Below, in pieces: positions 46,373 to 55,171 of a stretch of 64,000 nt of DNA. Position 1 is the first letter of the stretch. Each line of letters begins with the position of its first letter. Below the pieces are notes generated by a model. The model did not search any database and was not told the DNA's origin. It saw only the letters and a list, made by a program, of their open reading frames with translations. Position numbers and translations under genes: made by a program. Origin of the DNA: Gaiella sp038230035 (GTDB taxonomy: Bacteria; Actinomycetota; Thermoleophilia; Gaiellales; Gaiellaceae); contig JBBRNX010000007.1 in assembly GCA_038230035.1 (NCBI GenBank), forward strand, positions 1 through 64,000, given 5' to 3'.

Positions 46373-48499
46373 CTACCGCACGAGGGCGACGACGCATGGT
46401 GTGATGTCGGTCGGCACGCACTTCTTGTTCGGGTCCGGAATCCCGGCCGGGTCTACGATCTCCACGAAGTGACCTACGGCGTCCGCTCCGGCGGGGAGCT
46501 TCTCGATTGCGTTGTCGCCACTGTTGGGACCGGTGTTGCACGGATCGCCGGTCCAGTTCGTGATGTAGAAGGCTGCAAATCCAGCGATCTCGATCGAACC
46601 GTTGTTGCCGTTCCCGTTGATCCCTTTCAAGCCCGCGTACGGCACGAGGAAGATCTTCACGACGCGTGGATCGGTGGCCGGATCGAAGGTCTGATTGGGG
46701 TTGCTCGGGTCGTACTGGCTCGGGTGATTGCAGGCCAGTTGCTGGCACTTGTTCCGAGGTGGGTTGTACGAGTTGCAGTTCCCGGTTGCCGCGGCGAATG
46801 CTTCGTCTATCTTCGGTCCCTGGCCGCCGGGGCCACCCTGGACGCAGAGCCACGGCGCGGTCGCTGAGTTCGCAGGGTAGCCCTGGCTGCTTGGGCACGG
46901 CTCCCAGGGCCCGGGCGCGAAGCTGTTGGTCGCGTAGAACGGCGTGCAACCGTCGATGAACTGGTGGAAGATCAGCCCTACCGGATCCTGGTCGCAGTTG
47001 AGCAACCCGTTCCCCTGGGAGCCGAGATTTCGGAGGGTTTCCTTCTGACGGTTCTTGAATCCCGTGTCTTGCAAGCCGACCGTCAAGCTGAGGCTCGTCG
47101 GATATCCGCTCTGGTCGAACGAGTCGACTGGTAGGCCCGTCGTCCCGTTGGCTACAGCAACCTTCAGTACCGGGCTCGTGGCGGCGGCGTTCACGCGATG
47201 AACTTCTGTTGTTCCGCTGTCGGTGCAGGGTTTGTTGTTCGCGCTGCAGTTTTTGCCGTTCCACGTACCGCCTGTTGCGCTCCACGACCAGTCGATGCTG
47301 ACTGTCTGCGGTTCGGTGACGCCGTCGCCAGAGTCGAGCCCGCCGAAGGCCTGGGCGCCGTTTGCGATGATGTTATTGACCGTCGAGCTCCCGCCGCCGG
47401 CGTTCATGGTGAGCGACCCTTTGAATCCGGTAGTGCCGGAGAGCGCCGTGCCCCAGTTAACGGAGGCCGTGGCGTTGAAGCCACAAGGCAGGCTCGTTGC
47501 GTTGCCCGACGACCAGTACGGCGTCCCCGGTCCGCAATTGACATCGAGCATACGCACGTCGCCGAAGGCCGGCTTGATGCCGCTTCCGTTCGGCGCCTTG
47601 TAGGCGCGCAGCATGACGGTATCGAAGCAGTCGACGAACTGGTTGTTGCAGTTGCTCGTCGTCGGGGTGACGTTCGGGCTCCCGGAGACCTGAACATCGA
47701 CGTCGATTCCCTCGTAGTCGGTGCCTGAGCAGATCGAGTTTCCGAAGTTCGGTGCGGTCACGGGAACCGTGTACCCCGGATAGGAGGCCGGATCGGGAGC
47801 CCAAAGGGTCATGTTCGGGTCGGTCTGAGCGGCTGCCGGCAAAGGCTGGAGCGGTATCTCGAGCGACTGGGTCAGCTTGTTGCCGTTCGGGGTGCAGAGT
47901 GTGATCGTCGCTTGCGCCTTGTAGATCTTCGGCAGCTGGACGCCGAGGGGGATGAAGCCCTTCCCGGAGGACTCGGCCACGAGCTTGGCCCGCGCCTCGG
48001 TGTTGATCGTGGGCACAACGCCTGCACCCACAGTGTTGAAGAACCACGGCAGGTCCTTCTCTGTCGCCTTCACATCGATGAAGCCGTTGTCGCACGGCTG
48101 GCCGGACGGCGACTGCGGCGGCCCGCTGTCGACCCAGCTGAAGTCGGTGTCGTTCGGGCCCTGGCCGTAGTAGTTCATCGCGTTGAGGCGGACGTGCAAC
48201 TGCGGCGAAGGCGTGTTGCTGACCTGCGGGTTGTAGGGACCGGTGTTGTTGTCGGCCGAGGGGCCGGCGAATGCGCGCGCGGTTGTGATGATGTTCGTGT
48301 TTGCGGTCGCGTTGCAGGGGCGCGTGAAGCGCGAGCCGCCGGCCAACGCCGCCGCGTCGGCCTGGGTCTGCAGATGACGCTTGTGCGTGAACCAGTTCCC
48401 GACGTCGACCGCGAGCGTGCCGAGGATCAGGATCAACGGCACAACGATGACAAAAATCACAAGCGCAGAGCCGCGCTCGTCTCTCACCTTGCTCAGCAT
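46373..48499 (-). CDS. Giant TadG-like pseudopilin-anchored protein
   Basis: 708 residues from ATG 48499 (7-bp overlap with tadE). N-terminal prepilin-like segment RDERGSALVIFVIVVPLILI and LAVDVGNWFTHKRHLQTQAD, the TadE/TadG (DUF2134) signature. The rest, over 650 residues, is an Asn/Gly/Pro-rich exterior domain with many Cys (NCNNQFVDCFDT, CGPGTPYWSSG, GPWEPCPSS) and a fixed C-terminus VVALVR. No VWA domain, unlike many TadG proteins. Probably a pilus-associated surface adhesin. A second homologue lies at 60298-62501. Confidence 0.85.
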   Translation of the reverse strand: MLSKVRDERGSALVIFVIVVPLILILGTLAVDVGNWFTHKRHLQTQADAAALAGGSRFTRPCNATANTNIITTARAFAGPSADNNTGPYNPQVSNTPSPQLHVRLNAMNYYGQGPNDTDFSWVDSGPPQSPSGQPCDNGFIDVKATEKDLPWFFNTVGAGVVPTINTEARAKLVAESSGKGFIPLGVQLPKIYKAQATITLCTPNGNKLTQSLEIPLQPLPAAAQTDPNMTLWAPDPASYPGYTVPVTAPNFGNSICSGTDYEGIDVDVQVSGSPNVTPTTSNCNNQFVDCFDTVMLRAYKAPNGSGIKPAFGDVRMLDVNCGPGTPYWSSGNATSLPCGFNATASVNWGTALSGTTGFKGSLTMNAGGGSSTVNNIIANGAQAFGGLDSGDGVTEPQTVSIDWSWSATGGTWNGKNCSANNKPCTDSGTTEVHRVNAAATSPVLKVAVANGTTGLPVDSFDQSGYPTSLSLTVGLQDTGFKNRQKETLRNLGSQGNGLLNCDQDPVGLIFHQFIDGCTPFYATNSFAPGPWEPCPSSQGYPANSATAPWLCVQGGPGGQGPKIDEAFAAATGNCNSYNPPRNKCQQLACNHPSQYDPSNPNQTFDPATDPRVVKIFLVPYAGLKGINGNGNNGSIEIAGFAAFYITNWTGDPCNTGPNSGDNAIEKLPAGADAVGHFVEIVDPAGIPDPNKKCVPTDITPCVVALVR

Positions 48500-49005
48500 C
48501 CCGAATCTCCTGTCCCGAACCCGCCGTTGGTCGACGACAACTCGACCCGCATCTGTGCCTTGCCGTTCAGCTTCAGCGAGTTGAAGCCGGGAATCACCTT
48601 CGAGAGGTAGCTGATCGGCGTCAGCGAGGCGGGAATCGTGACGGTGGCGAGACCGCCGGACACCGGGGTGCTCGTCGCCACGCCATTGGAGTCGGCGAAA
48701 CACACCTTGATGTTGGTGCCGTTCGGGCAGCCGACAGAGGTCGAGAGTTCGTTGCTGACCATCTCGCCGCAAGCCCACTGCTTGTACTGCAAGAGGGTGG
48801 GGCTCGGATTGCCGGGAAGCTGATTGACGATCACCCAGCGCGCAGCTTCGTTTGCGATCTGCGTTGTCTGATCCTTGTAGTTGAAGGCGCGCGCGAAGTC
48901 GATCACGCCGAAGACGAGCAGGAGCACGACCGGCAGGACGAGGGCGAGCTCGACGAGGTTCTGCCCTCGTTCCTCGCGGCGAAGCCTCGCCGTGATCCGA
49001 CCCAT
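48493..49005 (-). CDS. tadE: TadE-like pseudopilin
   Basis: 170 residues from ATG 49005 (in-frame ATGs at 49032 and 49053 also possible). Prepilin motif RREERGQNLVELALVLPVVL, then LVFGVIDFARAFNYKDQTTQ: the E of NLVEL is the usual +5 Glu after a Gly cleavage site. The C-terminal 120 residues carry four Cys (ACGEMVSNELSTSVGCPNG, VCFADSNG, last residue Cys). Cleaved by the prepilin peptidase at 31286. Confidence 0.85.
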   Translation of the reverse strand: MGRITARLRREERGQNLVELALVLPVVLLLVFGVIDFARAFNYKDQTTQIANEAARWVIVNQLPGNPSPTLLQYKQWACGEMVSNELSTSVGCPNGTNIKVCFADSNGVATSTPVSGGLATVTIPASLTPISYLSKVIPGFNSLKLNGKAQMRVELSSTNGGFGTGDSGC

Positions 49006-49084
49006 GCTCCCCACTTTCCCCGTCAACACCATTCCCCCTCCGCCGGCCGTCATTACTGTCCCGAACTGACTTAGTCTAGGTCGC

Positions 49085-49294
49085 CTACGGAAATTTGCTA
49101 GAGACCTGATCGAAGACCCCGTTCAAGAAGCCCGGGAGCTTGAACGTCAGTGCGGCGACGCACGCCACCGCGACGAAGCCGATGATCAGCGCGTACTCGA
49201 GCAGTGCCTGACCGCGCTCGTCGCGCAGGCGTTCCTTCAGCAGTACGGCCGCGCCTAGAGCTCGTCCACGGATCGTCTCGTTGTGCTTGTTCAC
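49085..49294 (-). CDS. flp: Flp/PilA-type pilin, divergent copy
   Basis: 69 residues. ERLRDERGQALLEYALIIGF contains the G/QALLEY cleavage site with Glu +5 and Tyr +6; hydrophobic core AVACVAALTFKLPGFLNGVF. Differs from the two other pilins (no LVSLAAVVALTTLG block). It lies downstream of two strong hairpins, so it may be made at a lower level than the major pilins. Confidence 0.88.
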   Translation of the reverse strand: MNKHNETIRGRALGAAVLLKERLRDERGQALLEYALIIGFVAVACVAALTFKLPGFLNGVFDQVSSKFP

Positions 49295-49346
49295 GTTGTT
49301 CTCCTCCCGCCCCTCGGTTCGTCCTGCCTGTGATCACGATTCCGTT

Positions 49347-49425
49347 CCCGTCAGGTGTCGGCTCGACGAGGGGGTGTCGAGCCGACACCTGACGGGCGCC
49401 CTCCCTTTGCGTGGCGGAGGGCGCC
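49347..49425 (-). terminator. Two consecutive strong hairpins between pilin genes
   Basis: A perfect 21-bp inverted repeat (arms 49347-49367 and 49376-49396, 8-base loop) is followed by a 10-bp one (GGCGCCCTCC 49395-49404 and GGAGGGCGCC 49416-49425). Read on the minus strand they follow the flp gene at 49438. No T-run, so either a partial terminator or an RNA-stabilising/processing structure that separates highly expressed pilin mRNA from the assembly genes. Confidence 0.7.
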
Positions 49426-49437
49426 GCGGCAGTCGTA

Positions 49438-49632
49438 CTACGGCAGCTTGCTGTTGATCGAGTCGAACACACCGCTGATCTTGCCGCCGAGCGTCGTCAA
49501 AGCGACGACCGCGGCGAGCGAGACCAGGGCGAGGATCAGTGCGTACTCGACGAGGGCCTGGCCCTCGTCCCGCTCGCGTAGACCCGCGAAGCTGTTCTGA
49601 AGCCGAACGAACATGTACGTCATGCCTCGCAT
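49438..49632 (-). CDS. flp: Flp pilin (major type)
   Basis: 64 residues. GLRERDEGQALVEYALILAL carries the cleavage site G/QALVEY, then VSLAAVVALTTLGGKISGVF and SINSKLP. Nearly the same as the pilin at 49661-49858, so a tandem duplication. In the mature form about 45 residues. The C-terminal NSKLP is shared by both copies. Confidence 0.92.
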   Translation of the reverse strand: MRGMTYMFVRLQNSFAGLRERDEGQALVEYALILALVSLAAVVALTTLGGKISGVFDSINSKLP

Positions 49633-49660
49633 GTTGCCCCTCTTCCCCTCGCGCGCTGTG

Positions 49661-49858
49661 CTAGGGCAGCTTGCTGTTGATCGAGTTGAACACGCCGGTG
49701 ATCTTCGTGCCGAGCGTCGTCAGAGCGACGACCGCGGCGAGCGAGACCAGGGCGAGGATCAGTGCGTACTCGACGAGGGCCTGGCCCTCTTCGCGCTCGC
49801 GCAGACCGACGTACGCGTTCTGCATGCGCACGATCACCCACGTAAATGCATCGGACAT
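49661..49858 (-). CDS. flp: Flp pilin (major type), first gene of the tad unit
   Basis: 65 residues from ATG 49858, with GGGAGGGAGAATCAC before it. Motif LREREEGQALVEYALILALV and LTTLGTKITGVFNSINSKLP. Both DNA and protein are near-identical to the pilin at 49438 over the last 45 residues. First gene of the minus-strand tad operon; the promoter must lie in 49859-50090, where I see no unambiguous -35/-10. Confidence 0.92.
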   Translation of the reverse strand: MSDAFTWVIVRMQNAYVGLREREEGQALVEYALILALVSLAAVVALTTLGTKITGVFNSINSKLP

Positions 49859-50110
49859 GTGATTCTCCCTCCCGTATGGGATTCTCCCCACGAACACCCC
49901 TGGATATGCAGGGCTTGCGCAGCCTGATCGTGATCGGCTTAGACGACAACGGGCCGAGGGTCTAGTTTGGCCAGGACCCGGGTCGCGAGACCGCGCGTCA
50001 CGAGCCGGCCGGTGCTGCAAGCCAAGTGTCCAGGGAGGACAGGACCTCCGGTGAACTGACAGCACCCGCAACCGCTGCCATAGTCAGAGTGGATGGAGGT
50101 AGCCGACATC

Positions 50111-51271
50111 ATGGGAACCGGTGGGCACGCGTGGCGCCGCCGGCGCCTCAGATCCCTGCGGTTTGCGCTCGCGATCTTCGGGCTGGCGGTCCTACCGCTC
50201 CTCCTCGAGGTCACGCTGCTCGGTCACGCCGCGCGTGACGGGATCTTCGCGATCGATTTCCACCAGACGTTCCTCCCTGCGGCAAACAAGCTCGCGGCTG
50301 GGTACTCGCCATACCCCGCGTACGGGTATCCACCTCTCGTCGCGTTCGCACTGGTGCCGCTGACGTTCGTTCCGTCGCCGGCCCTCGTGTTCACGATCGT
50401 CCTCGCGCTCTCGGTGCCCGCGGCGCTGTGGCTGCTCGGTGTCCGCGACTGGCGCTGCTACGGGGCTGCTTTCCTGTGGGCGCCCGTCTATCACGGGCTG
50501 CAGACCGCGAACGTCACGATCCTCCTGCTCCTCGCCGCCGCGTGCTGCTGGCGATATCGAGACCTGCCACGATCGGTCACCTTGGCAGGTGGGCTTGGGA
50601 TCGCGGCGAAACTGATCTCCTGGCCGCTGCTCGTCTGGTGCGTGGCAACGCGCCGTCTGTCGGCGGCCGTCGGTGCGACTGCTGTCGCCGTCGTCGTGAC
50701 GCTTGGCCTCTGGGCGTCGATCGGCTTCTCGGGGCTGCTCGACTTCCCGAGGAACACGAACACGCTCCAGAAGCAGGTGTCGCCTGGCAGCTACACCCTA
50801 AAGGCCGTTGCCATCGACGCCGGCCTGCCGGCGGTCGTCGGCACCGCCTTGTCCGCCGCTCTCGTGCTCGTAGTGCTGGCGCTATGCATCGTCTACGGCC
50901 GGCGTGGCGACGACCGGCGCTCGTTTTCCTTCGCCGTCCTGGCCTGCATCGTCGCCTCGCCGATCGTCTGGCTGCACTCGTTCGTGTTCCTGCTCGCGCC
51001 GGTTGCGCTGTACAGGCCGCGGTTCTCGCCGATCTGGCTGGTACCAGTCGTGCTCGTTGCGGGATCCGGGACTGGAAACGGTGCGCCGTGGCAAACCGCA
51101 CTCGTCCTCGGTGTCTCAGGGCTTGTTTTCGTCGTTTCTGTCTTCCGCGAAGCGAAAACCGACGACCCGCTTAGGCGCGGTGGTCGCAGACCATCGCCCG
51201 GAGACCGCTCGTCGCTCGGGCTCCGAGCACACGGAGCGGTCCGGCGATCCTCCACAGAGTCCATCTCGTAG
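50111..51271 (+). CDS. GT87-type (DUF2029) membrane glycosyltransferase
   Basis: 386 residues from ATG 50111 (GGAGGT ten bases upstream; ATG 50093 also in frame). About ten membrane segments; the loop after the first helix has the acidic FAIDFHQTFLPAANKLAAGY and YGYPPLVAFALVPLTFVPSP, as in polyprenol-phosphate-mannose-using mannosyltransferases of GT-C type. Likely elongates a cell-envelope mannan or lipoglycan. The last 33 codons overlap the convergent gene at 51171 and look poorly conserved, so the true end could be earlier or frameshifted. Confidence 0.75.
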   Translation: MGTGGHAWRRRRLRSLRFALAIFGLAVLPLLLEVTLLGHAARDGIFAIDFHQTFLPAANKLAAGYSPYPAYGYPPLVAFALVPLTFVPSPALVFTIVLALSVPAALWLLGVRDWRCYGAAFLWAPVYHGLQTANVTILLLLAAACCWRYRDLPRSVTLAGGLGIAAKLISWPLLVWCVATRRLSAAVGATAVAVVVTLGLWASIGFSGLLDFPRNTNTLQKQVSPGSYTLKAVAIDAGLPAVVGTALSAALVLVVLALCIVYGRRGDDRRSFSFAVLACIVASPIVWLHSFVFLLAPVALYRPRFSPIWLVPVVLVAGSGTGNGAPWQTALVLGVSGLVFVVSVFREAKTDDPLRRGGRRPSPGDRSSLGLRAHGAVRRSSTESIS

Positions 51272-53111
51272 CCCGGTCGACCGCGAGACGTTCGCCGGCG
51301 AGGGTCACGCGGCGATCGACGACGACGTAGCGCGGCTCAACATCCGTCGTGGATGTTCCGACCCGCCCCGTCTGGCGGACGACGGCGCGAGCGACTGGCA
51401 GCGCCGTGTCCGGAACGACACCTACCGCGAGAACCTGCGTCGGTGCGGCGTTGAAGAATTCGACCCGCCATAGAGTTGCGAGCGCATGCCGATACTCGCG
51501 TGTTGTAGCCGGGCAGGTGTGTTGCGAGCGGACGAAGAGGATGGCAACTCCTTCGTCTCTACCGACCCGGCGGTCGATCCAGTCGAGCTTCGCTGACCTG
51601 TGGCCTGCTGCAAGCTGCTCTAGGCTTCGCCCGAAATCAACCATGCCTCGATGCGTCGGCAGGTCGACGACAACGAATGCGAGGCTAATCGCCGTGACGA
51701 GAGGCCATAGGCGCTTTGGCCGGCTGATGACGAACGACAGGGCCAGTACAGCGGAAACAACGACGGCTTTCAGGTGGAATGCGTCGACCGGCATTGCAAG
51801 GTCGTAGGCGAACCGCGGGCGTCGGCTGAGGGTGTCGAATCCGAGGGCGTGCAGCGTGGGCGCGTCTATGCCGGCCGGAACGTGACCCGCGGTCGGGAGG
51901 AGCAGCGGGAGCAACGCGACTGCGGTTGCGAGCCCTGCCGCGATGAAGCGTGGGCGGCGCATGCCGTTGTCAAGCCAAACCGCGAAGACCGAGAAGACGA
52001 GCGGTGCGACGTAGAAGAGGTAGCGCTCGTGCACGCGTCCGAGCCCGAACGAGGTGCTCGAGAACACGGCGACCTGGGCAACAACAAGCGTCACGACGAC
52101 CACCGTCGTGACGCCGAGAGCGCGGCGTTCTGCGGAGGCATCGCGCCGGAGGCACGTGGCCAGGCCGAGTGGCAGCGCGATAAGGGGAACGACGCCTAGC
52201 ACGAGGCCTAGGACGGCAATGTCATTGCGCAGCCACGTGAGAATTGGGCCGAGCTCGTAGCCGTGGGCGAGCACCGCGTACGGCCCGAGGACGCCGCCCG
52301 AGCCCCCGGTGATGGACTTTGCGATACCGAGAGCCACGGCGGCGAGGAGTGCGAGCCATACGGCTCTGTAGCGCGAGAGCGCACTGCGGAGTGCGCCGCG
52401 GAATTGTCTTGCCTCCGCGAAGGAGGTGCCGAGGACCGTCAGTGGCACTGTGGCCGCCAAGACGACGAGCTGGCGCCTTGTCTCGAAAGCGACTGCGCCC
52501 AAGAGCATGACGACGATCTGGCTGCGGACCGTGGCGGACTCGAGCATGCGGAGGAGTGCGAGTACGAAGAGCAGGAAGACGAGGAACGCGAGGCTCTCGG
52601 TCGTCACGAGATACGAGTACGTCCGTGCGGGAAGAAGGACTGTGAGAAGCGCGACACCGAGTGCGAGCGAAGGCCGGACGCAGCGTTGGGCGATCAGGTA
52701 TGCCGGGATCGCGGCGAGTGAGAAGATGATGGCGTCGAGGAGCTTGATTGCGACATATGTGTCGGGAACGTGGACGAAGAACCGGTATAGCGGAGCGATG
52801 AGCACGGGATACGCCCAGCCGTACCCGTAGCCCGCCGGAACGCGACCGGACGCGAGCGCTTTAGCCGCTTCCGAATACACGAGCTCGTCCCTGAACACGA
52901 TCGGCTGGGGAAGCGAGAGGCTGCCGAGGCCCGCGAGCGTCGCAGACCCCACGACGATGGCGGTGAGTCCGAGCAGCGGCCGGCTACGAAGCGCTCCGCG
53001 TAGACGTTCGCGTCTCGGGGATGCGGCTTCCGCGGAGATCCCCATGCAGAAAGGAGGTTGCGCGATCGGCCGGACGGAGCTGCGTTCGCGATGCGACGTT
53101 TGTCGTTGCAT
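51171..53111 (-). CDS. GT39/ArnT-like membrane glycosyltransferase
   Basis: 646 residues from ATG 53111 (GGGAG upstream; the longer frame to 53408 runs antisense to ftsH). About eleven membrane segments. After the first helix, VFRDELVYSEAAKALASGRV holds the Asp-Glu pair expected at the catalytic loop of GT-C enzymes. C-terminal soluble part about 490-646 with DWIDRRVGRDEGVAILFVRS. Probably transfers a sugar from polyprenyl phosphate to a surface molecule. Divergent from ftsH. Confidence 0.75.
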   Translation of the reverse strand: MQRQTSHRERSSVRPIAQPPFCMGISAEAASPRRERLRGALRSRPLLGLTAIVVGSATLAGLGSLSLPQPIVFRDELVYSEAAKALASGRVPAGYGYGWAYPVLIAPLYRFFVHVPDTYVAIKLLDAIIFSLAAIPAYLIAQRCVRPSLALGVALLTVLLPARTYSYLVTTESLAFLVFLLFVLALLRMLESATVRSQIVVMLLGAVAFETRRQLVVLAATVPLTVLGTSFAEARQFRGALRSALSRYRAVWLALLAAVALGIAKSITGGSGGVLGPYAVLAHGYELGPILTWLRNDIAVLGLVLGVVPLIALPLGLATCLRRDASAERRALGVTTVVVVTLVVAQVAVFSSTSFGLGRVHERYLFYVAPLVFSVFAVWLDNGMRRPRFIAAGLATAVALLPLLLPTAGHVPAGIDAPTLHALGFDTLSRRPRFAYDLAMPVDAFHLKAVVVSAVLALSFVISRPKRLWPLVTAISLAFVVVDLPTHRGMVDFGRSLEQLAAGHRSAKLDWIDRRVGRDEGVAILFVRSQHTCPATTREYRHALATLWRVEFFNAAPTQVLAVGVVPDTALPVARAVVRQTGRVGTSTTDVEPRYVVVDRRVTLAGERLAVDRATRWTLWRIAGPLRVLGARATSGLRAMVCDHRA

Positions 53112-53237
53112 CGCGCTCCCGCCGACAGACGCATGTGCGAGCATCTGCCCGTGGCGTTCGGGATCAGGAGGAAGCGGATCGCGGAGGAAACCGCCGCCGC
53201 GGGAGCGCCTTCGAGCCGGCGGTGGACGACCGAAGGC

Positions 53238-55148
53238 ATGCCGCGGCACGATCGCAGGGCGACGTCCCGTGACACGCCTAGACGCCGTACGATCCTCTGG
53301 GTCGTGACGGGCTGCCTGCTCGTCGCCAACATCGTGATCGTCAATGTGGCTCTGAAGTCGCCGCCGAGCAGACGTGTGACCATTGCGTATGACGTCTTCG
53401 ATCGCCAACTGGGTGCGGGAAACGTGGCGGAAGTCAGCGCTCGAGGCGACACGATCCAGGGCTCGTTCAAGCGAGCCGTAATCGTCCGGCGGGGTGGCGT
53501 GCCAGGCTCGGTGGCGAAGTTCACGACGCTGCGCCCGTCGTTTGCGACCGATAATCTGATCGGAAAGTTGATCCGACGCGGTGTGACCGTGAACGCCGAA
53601 CCGGTCGTGGTGCCGCGCTCGTTCCTCGGGAGCCTGGTGCTCAGCATCGCGCCCTGGCTCCTCCTGATCGGTGTGTACCTCCTCGTCGTTCGGCGTCTGG
53701 GCTCGCGCTTCGGCCTTGGGCTCGGCCGCTCGCGGGCCAAGCTCTACGACCCCGACGCAGCGGCACGGGTGACATTCGACGACGTGGCGGGGATTAACGA
53801 GGTCAAGGCCGAGCTTAGCGAAATCGTCGACATGCTGAGGGACCCGGAGCGGTACCGGCGTCTCGGCGCGGCGATCCCGAAGGGTGTTCTGCTCGAGGGA
53901 ATGCCGGGCACCGGAAAGACTCTCCTCGCTAGAGCGGTCGCCGGCGAGGCCGATGTGCCGTTCTTCTCAGCGTCGGCATCGGAGTTCATCGAGATGGTCG
54001 TCGGCGTCGGTGCGAGCCGCGTCCGCGACCTGTTCAAAGAGGCGCGCAAGGTGGCTCCGGCGATCGTCTTCATCGACGAGATCGACGCGGTCGGGCGCGC
54101 GCGTGGCACGACGACCGCTGGCGGCGGTCTGGACGAACGGGAGCAGACGCTGAACCAGATCCTCACCGAGATGGACGGCTTCACAGGTCGGGAGGGGGTG
54201 ATCGTGCTCGCGGCGACGAACCGGATCGACGTCCTCGACCTGGCTCTGTTGCGGCCTGGACGATTCGACCGGCGCGTGTCGGTGGGTGCGCCCGATCAGC
54301 GCGGTCGTGAGGCCATCCTGCGCGTGCACTCACGAGATGTCCCACTCGCGCCGGACGTCGATCTCGCTGCGGTCGCATCCTCGACCACGGGCATGGTCGG
54401 AGCGGATCTCGAGAACCTCGTCAACGAGGCAGCGCTACTCGCCGCACAGAGCGGTCGAGAAAAGGTGCAGATGTCGGACTTCACGGAATCCTTCGACAAG
54501 GTCGTGCTCGGTGCCGCAAGGCAGATCGTGATGCCGAAGATGCAGCGCGAGCGGACCGCATACCACGAGGCGGGTCATGCGATCCTCGGGATGACGGTTG
54601 CCGGCTCCGACCCGGTGCGGAAGGTGTCGATCGTGCCCCGCGGCCAGGCGCTCGGCGTGACGCTGCAGACGCCCGACGAGGATCGGTACAACTTCACGAC
54701 CGTTCAGATACGGGCGCGCATCGTCAGCACGCTGGGCGGCCGCGCCGCCGAGGAGATCGTGCTCGGCGACGTGGCGACCGGCGCCGAGCACGATCTCGAA
54801 CAGGTCGCTTTGATTGCGCGGCTGATGGTCGCTCGCTGGGGAATGTCGCCCGCAGTCGGACCGCTTGCAGTTATCTCCCGCCCCGGTACCTTGTCGGGGC
54901 TGGACGCAATGTCGACATCAGAAAGCCTTCGCGTTCTTGTCGACGACGAAGTTCGGCGCATCGTCGACGAGTGCTACGAGGAGGCGCTCGACACGCTGCG
55001 CGGTCACCGTGACAGTCTCGAGAGCCTCACACGGGCTCTCCTGGCGGACGAATCCCTTGACGAGGCTGCCGCCTACAGGGCCGCAGGCTTCGAGCCGCCC
55101 GACAAATCGGCTTTAGCCGCTGACTCCTCGCTGCCACGCGCGCCGTGA
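53238..55148 (+). CDS. ftsH: FtsH-like membrane AAA+ zinc protease
   Basis: 636 residues from ATG 53238 (upstream in-frame starts overlap the divergent gene). Two membrane helices (TILWVVTGCLLVANIVIVNV and LSIAPWLLLIGVYLLVV), AAA+ Walker A EGMPGTGKTLLARAVAGE (Pro-to-Met change from GPPGTGKT), Walker B IVFIDEIDAVGRARG, SRH NRIDVLDLALLRPGRFDRR, and zinc motif HEAGHAIL. Degrades membrane and regulatory proteins. Isolated between glycosyltransferase genes, so perhaps an accessory copy. Confidence 0.92.
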   Translation: MPRHDRRATSRDTPRRRTILWVVTGCLLVANIVIVNVALKSPPSRRVTIAYDVFDRQLGAGNVAEVSARGDTIQGSFKRAVIVRRGGVPGSVAKFTTLRPSFATDNLIGKLIRRGVTVNAEPVVVPRSFLGSLVLSIAPWLLLIGVYLLVVRRLGSRFGLGLGRSRAKLYDPDAAARVTFDDVAGINEVKAELSEIVDMLRDPERYRRLGAAIPKGVLLEGMPGTGKTLLARAVAGEADVPFFSASASEFIEMVVGVGASRVRDLFKEARKVAPAIVFIDEIDAVGRARGTTTAGGGLDEREQTLNQILTEMDGFTGREGVIVLAATNRIDVLDLALLRPGRFDRRVSVGAPDQRGREAILRVHSRDVPLAPDVDLAAVASSTTGMVGADLENLVNEAALLAAQSGREKVQMSDFTESFDKVVLGAARQIVMPKMQRERTAYHEAGHAILGMTVAGSDPVRKVSIVPRGQALGVTLQTPDEDRYNFTTVQIRARIVSTLGGRAAEEIVLGDVATGAEHDLEQVALIARLMVARWGMSPAVGPLAVISRPGTLSGLDAMSTSESLRVLVDDEVRRIVDECYEEALDTLRGHRDSLESLTRALLADESLDEAAAYRAAGFEPPDKSALAADSSLPRAP

Positions 55149-55171
55149 GCACGTTGCGCAACGGCAGCTGA

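Noticed and set aside
53058..53237. N-terminal extension of FtsH
   Set aside because: It overlaps the start of the divergent gene, lacks similarity and has no ribosome site; ATG 53238 just before the first membrane helix is preferred.
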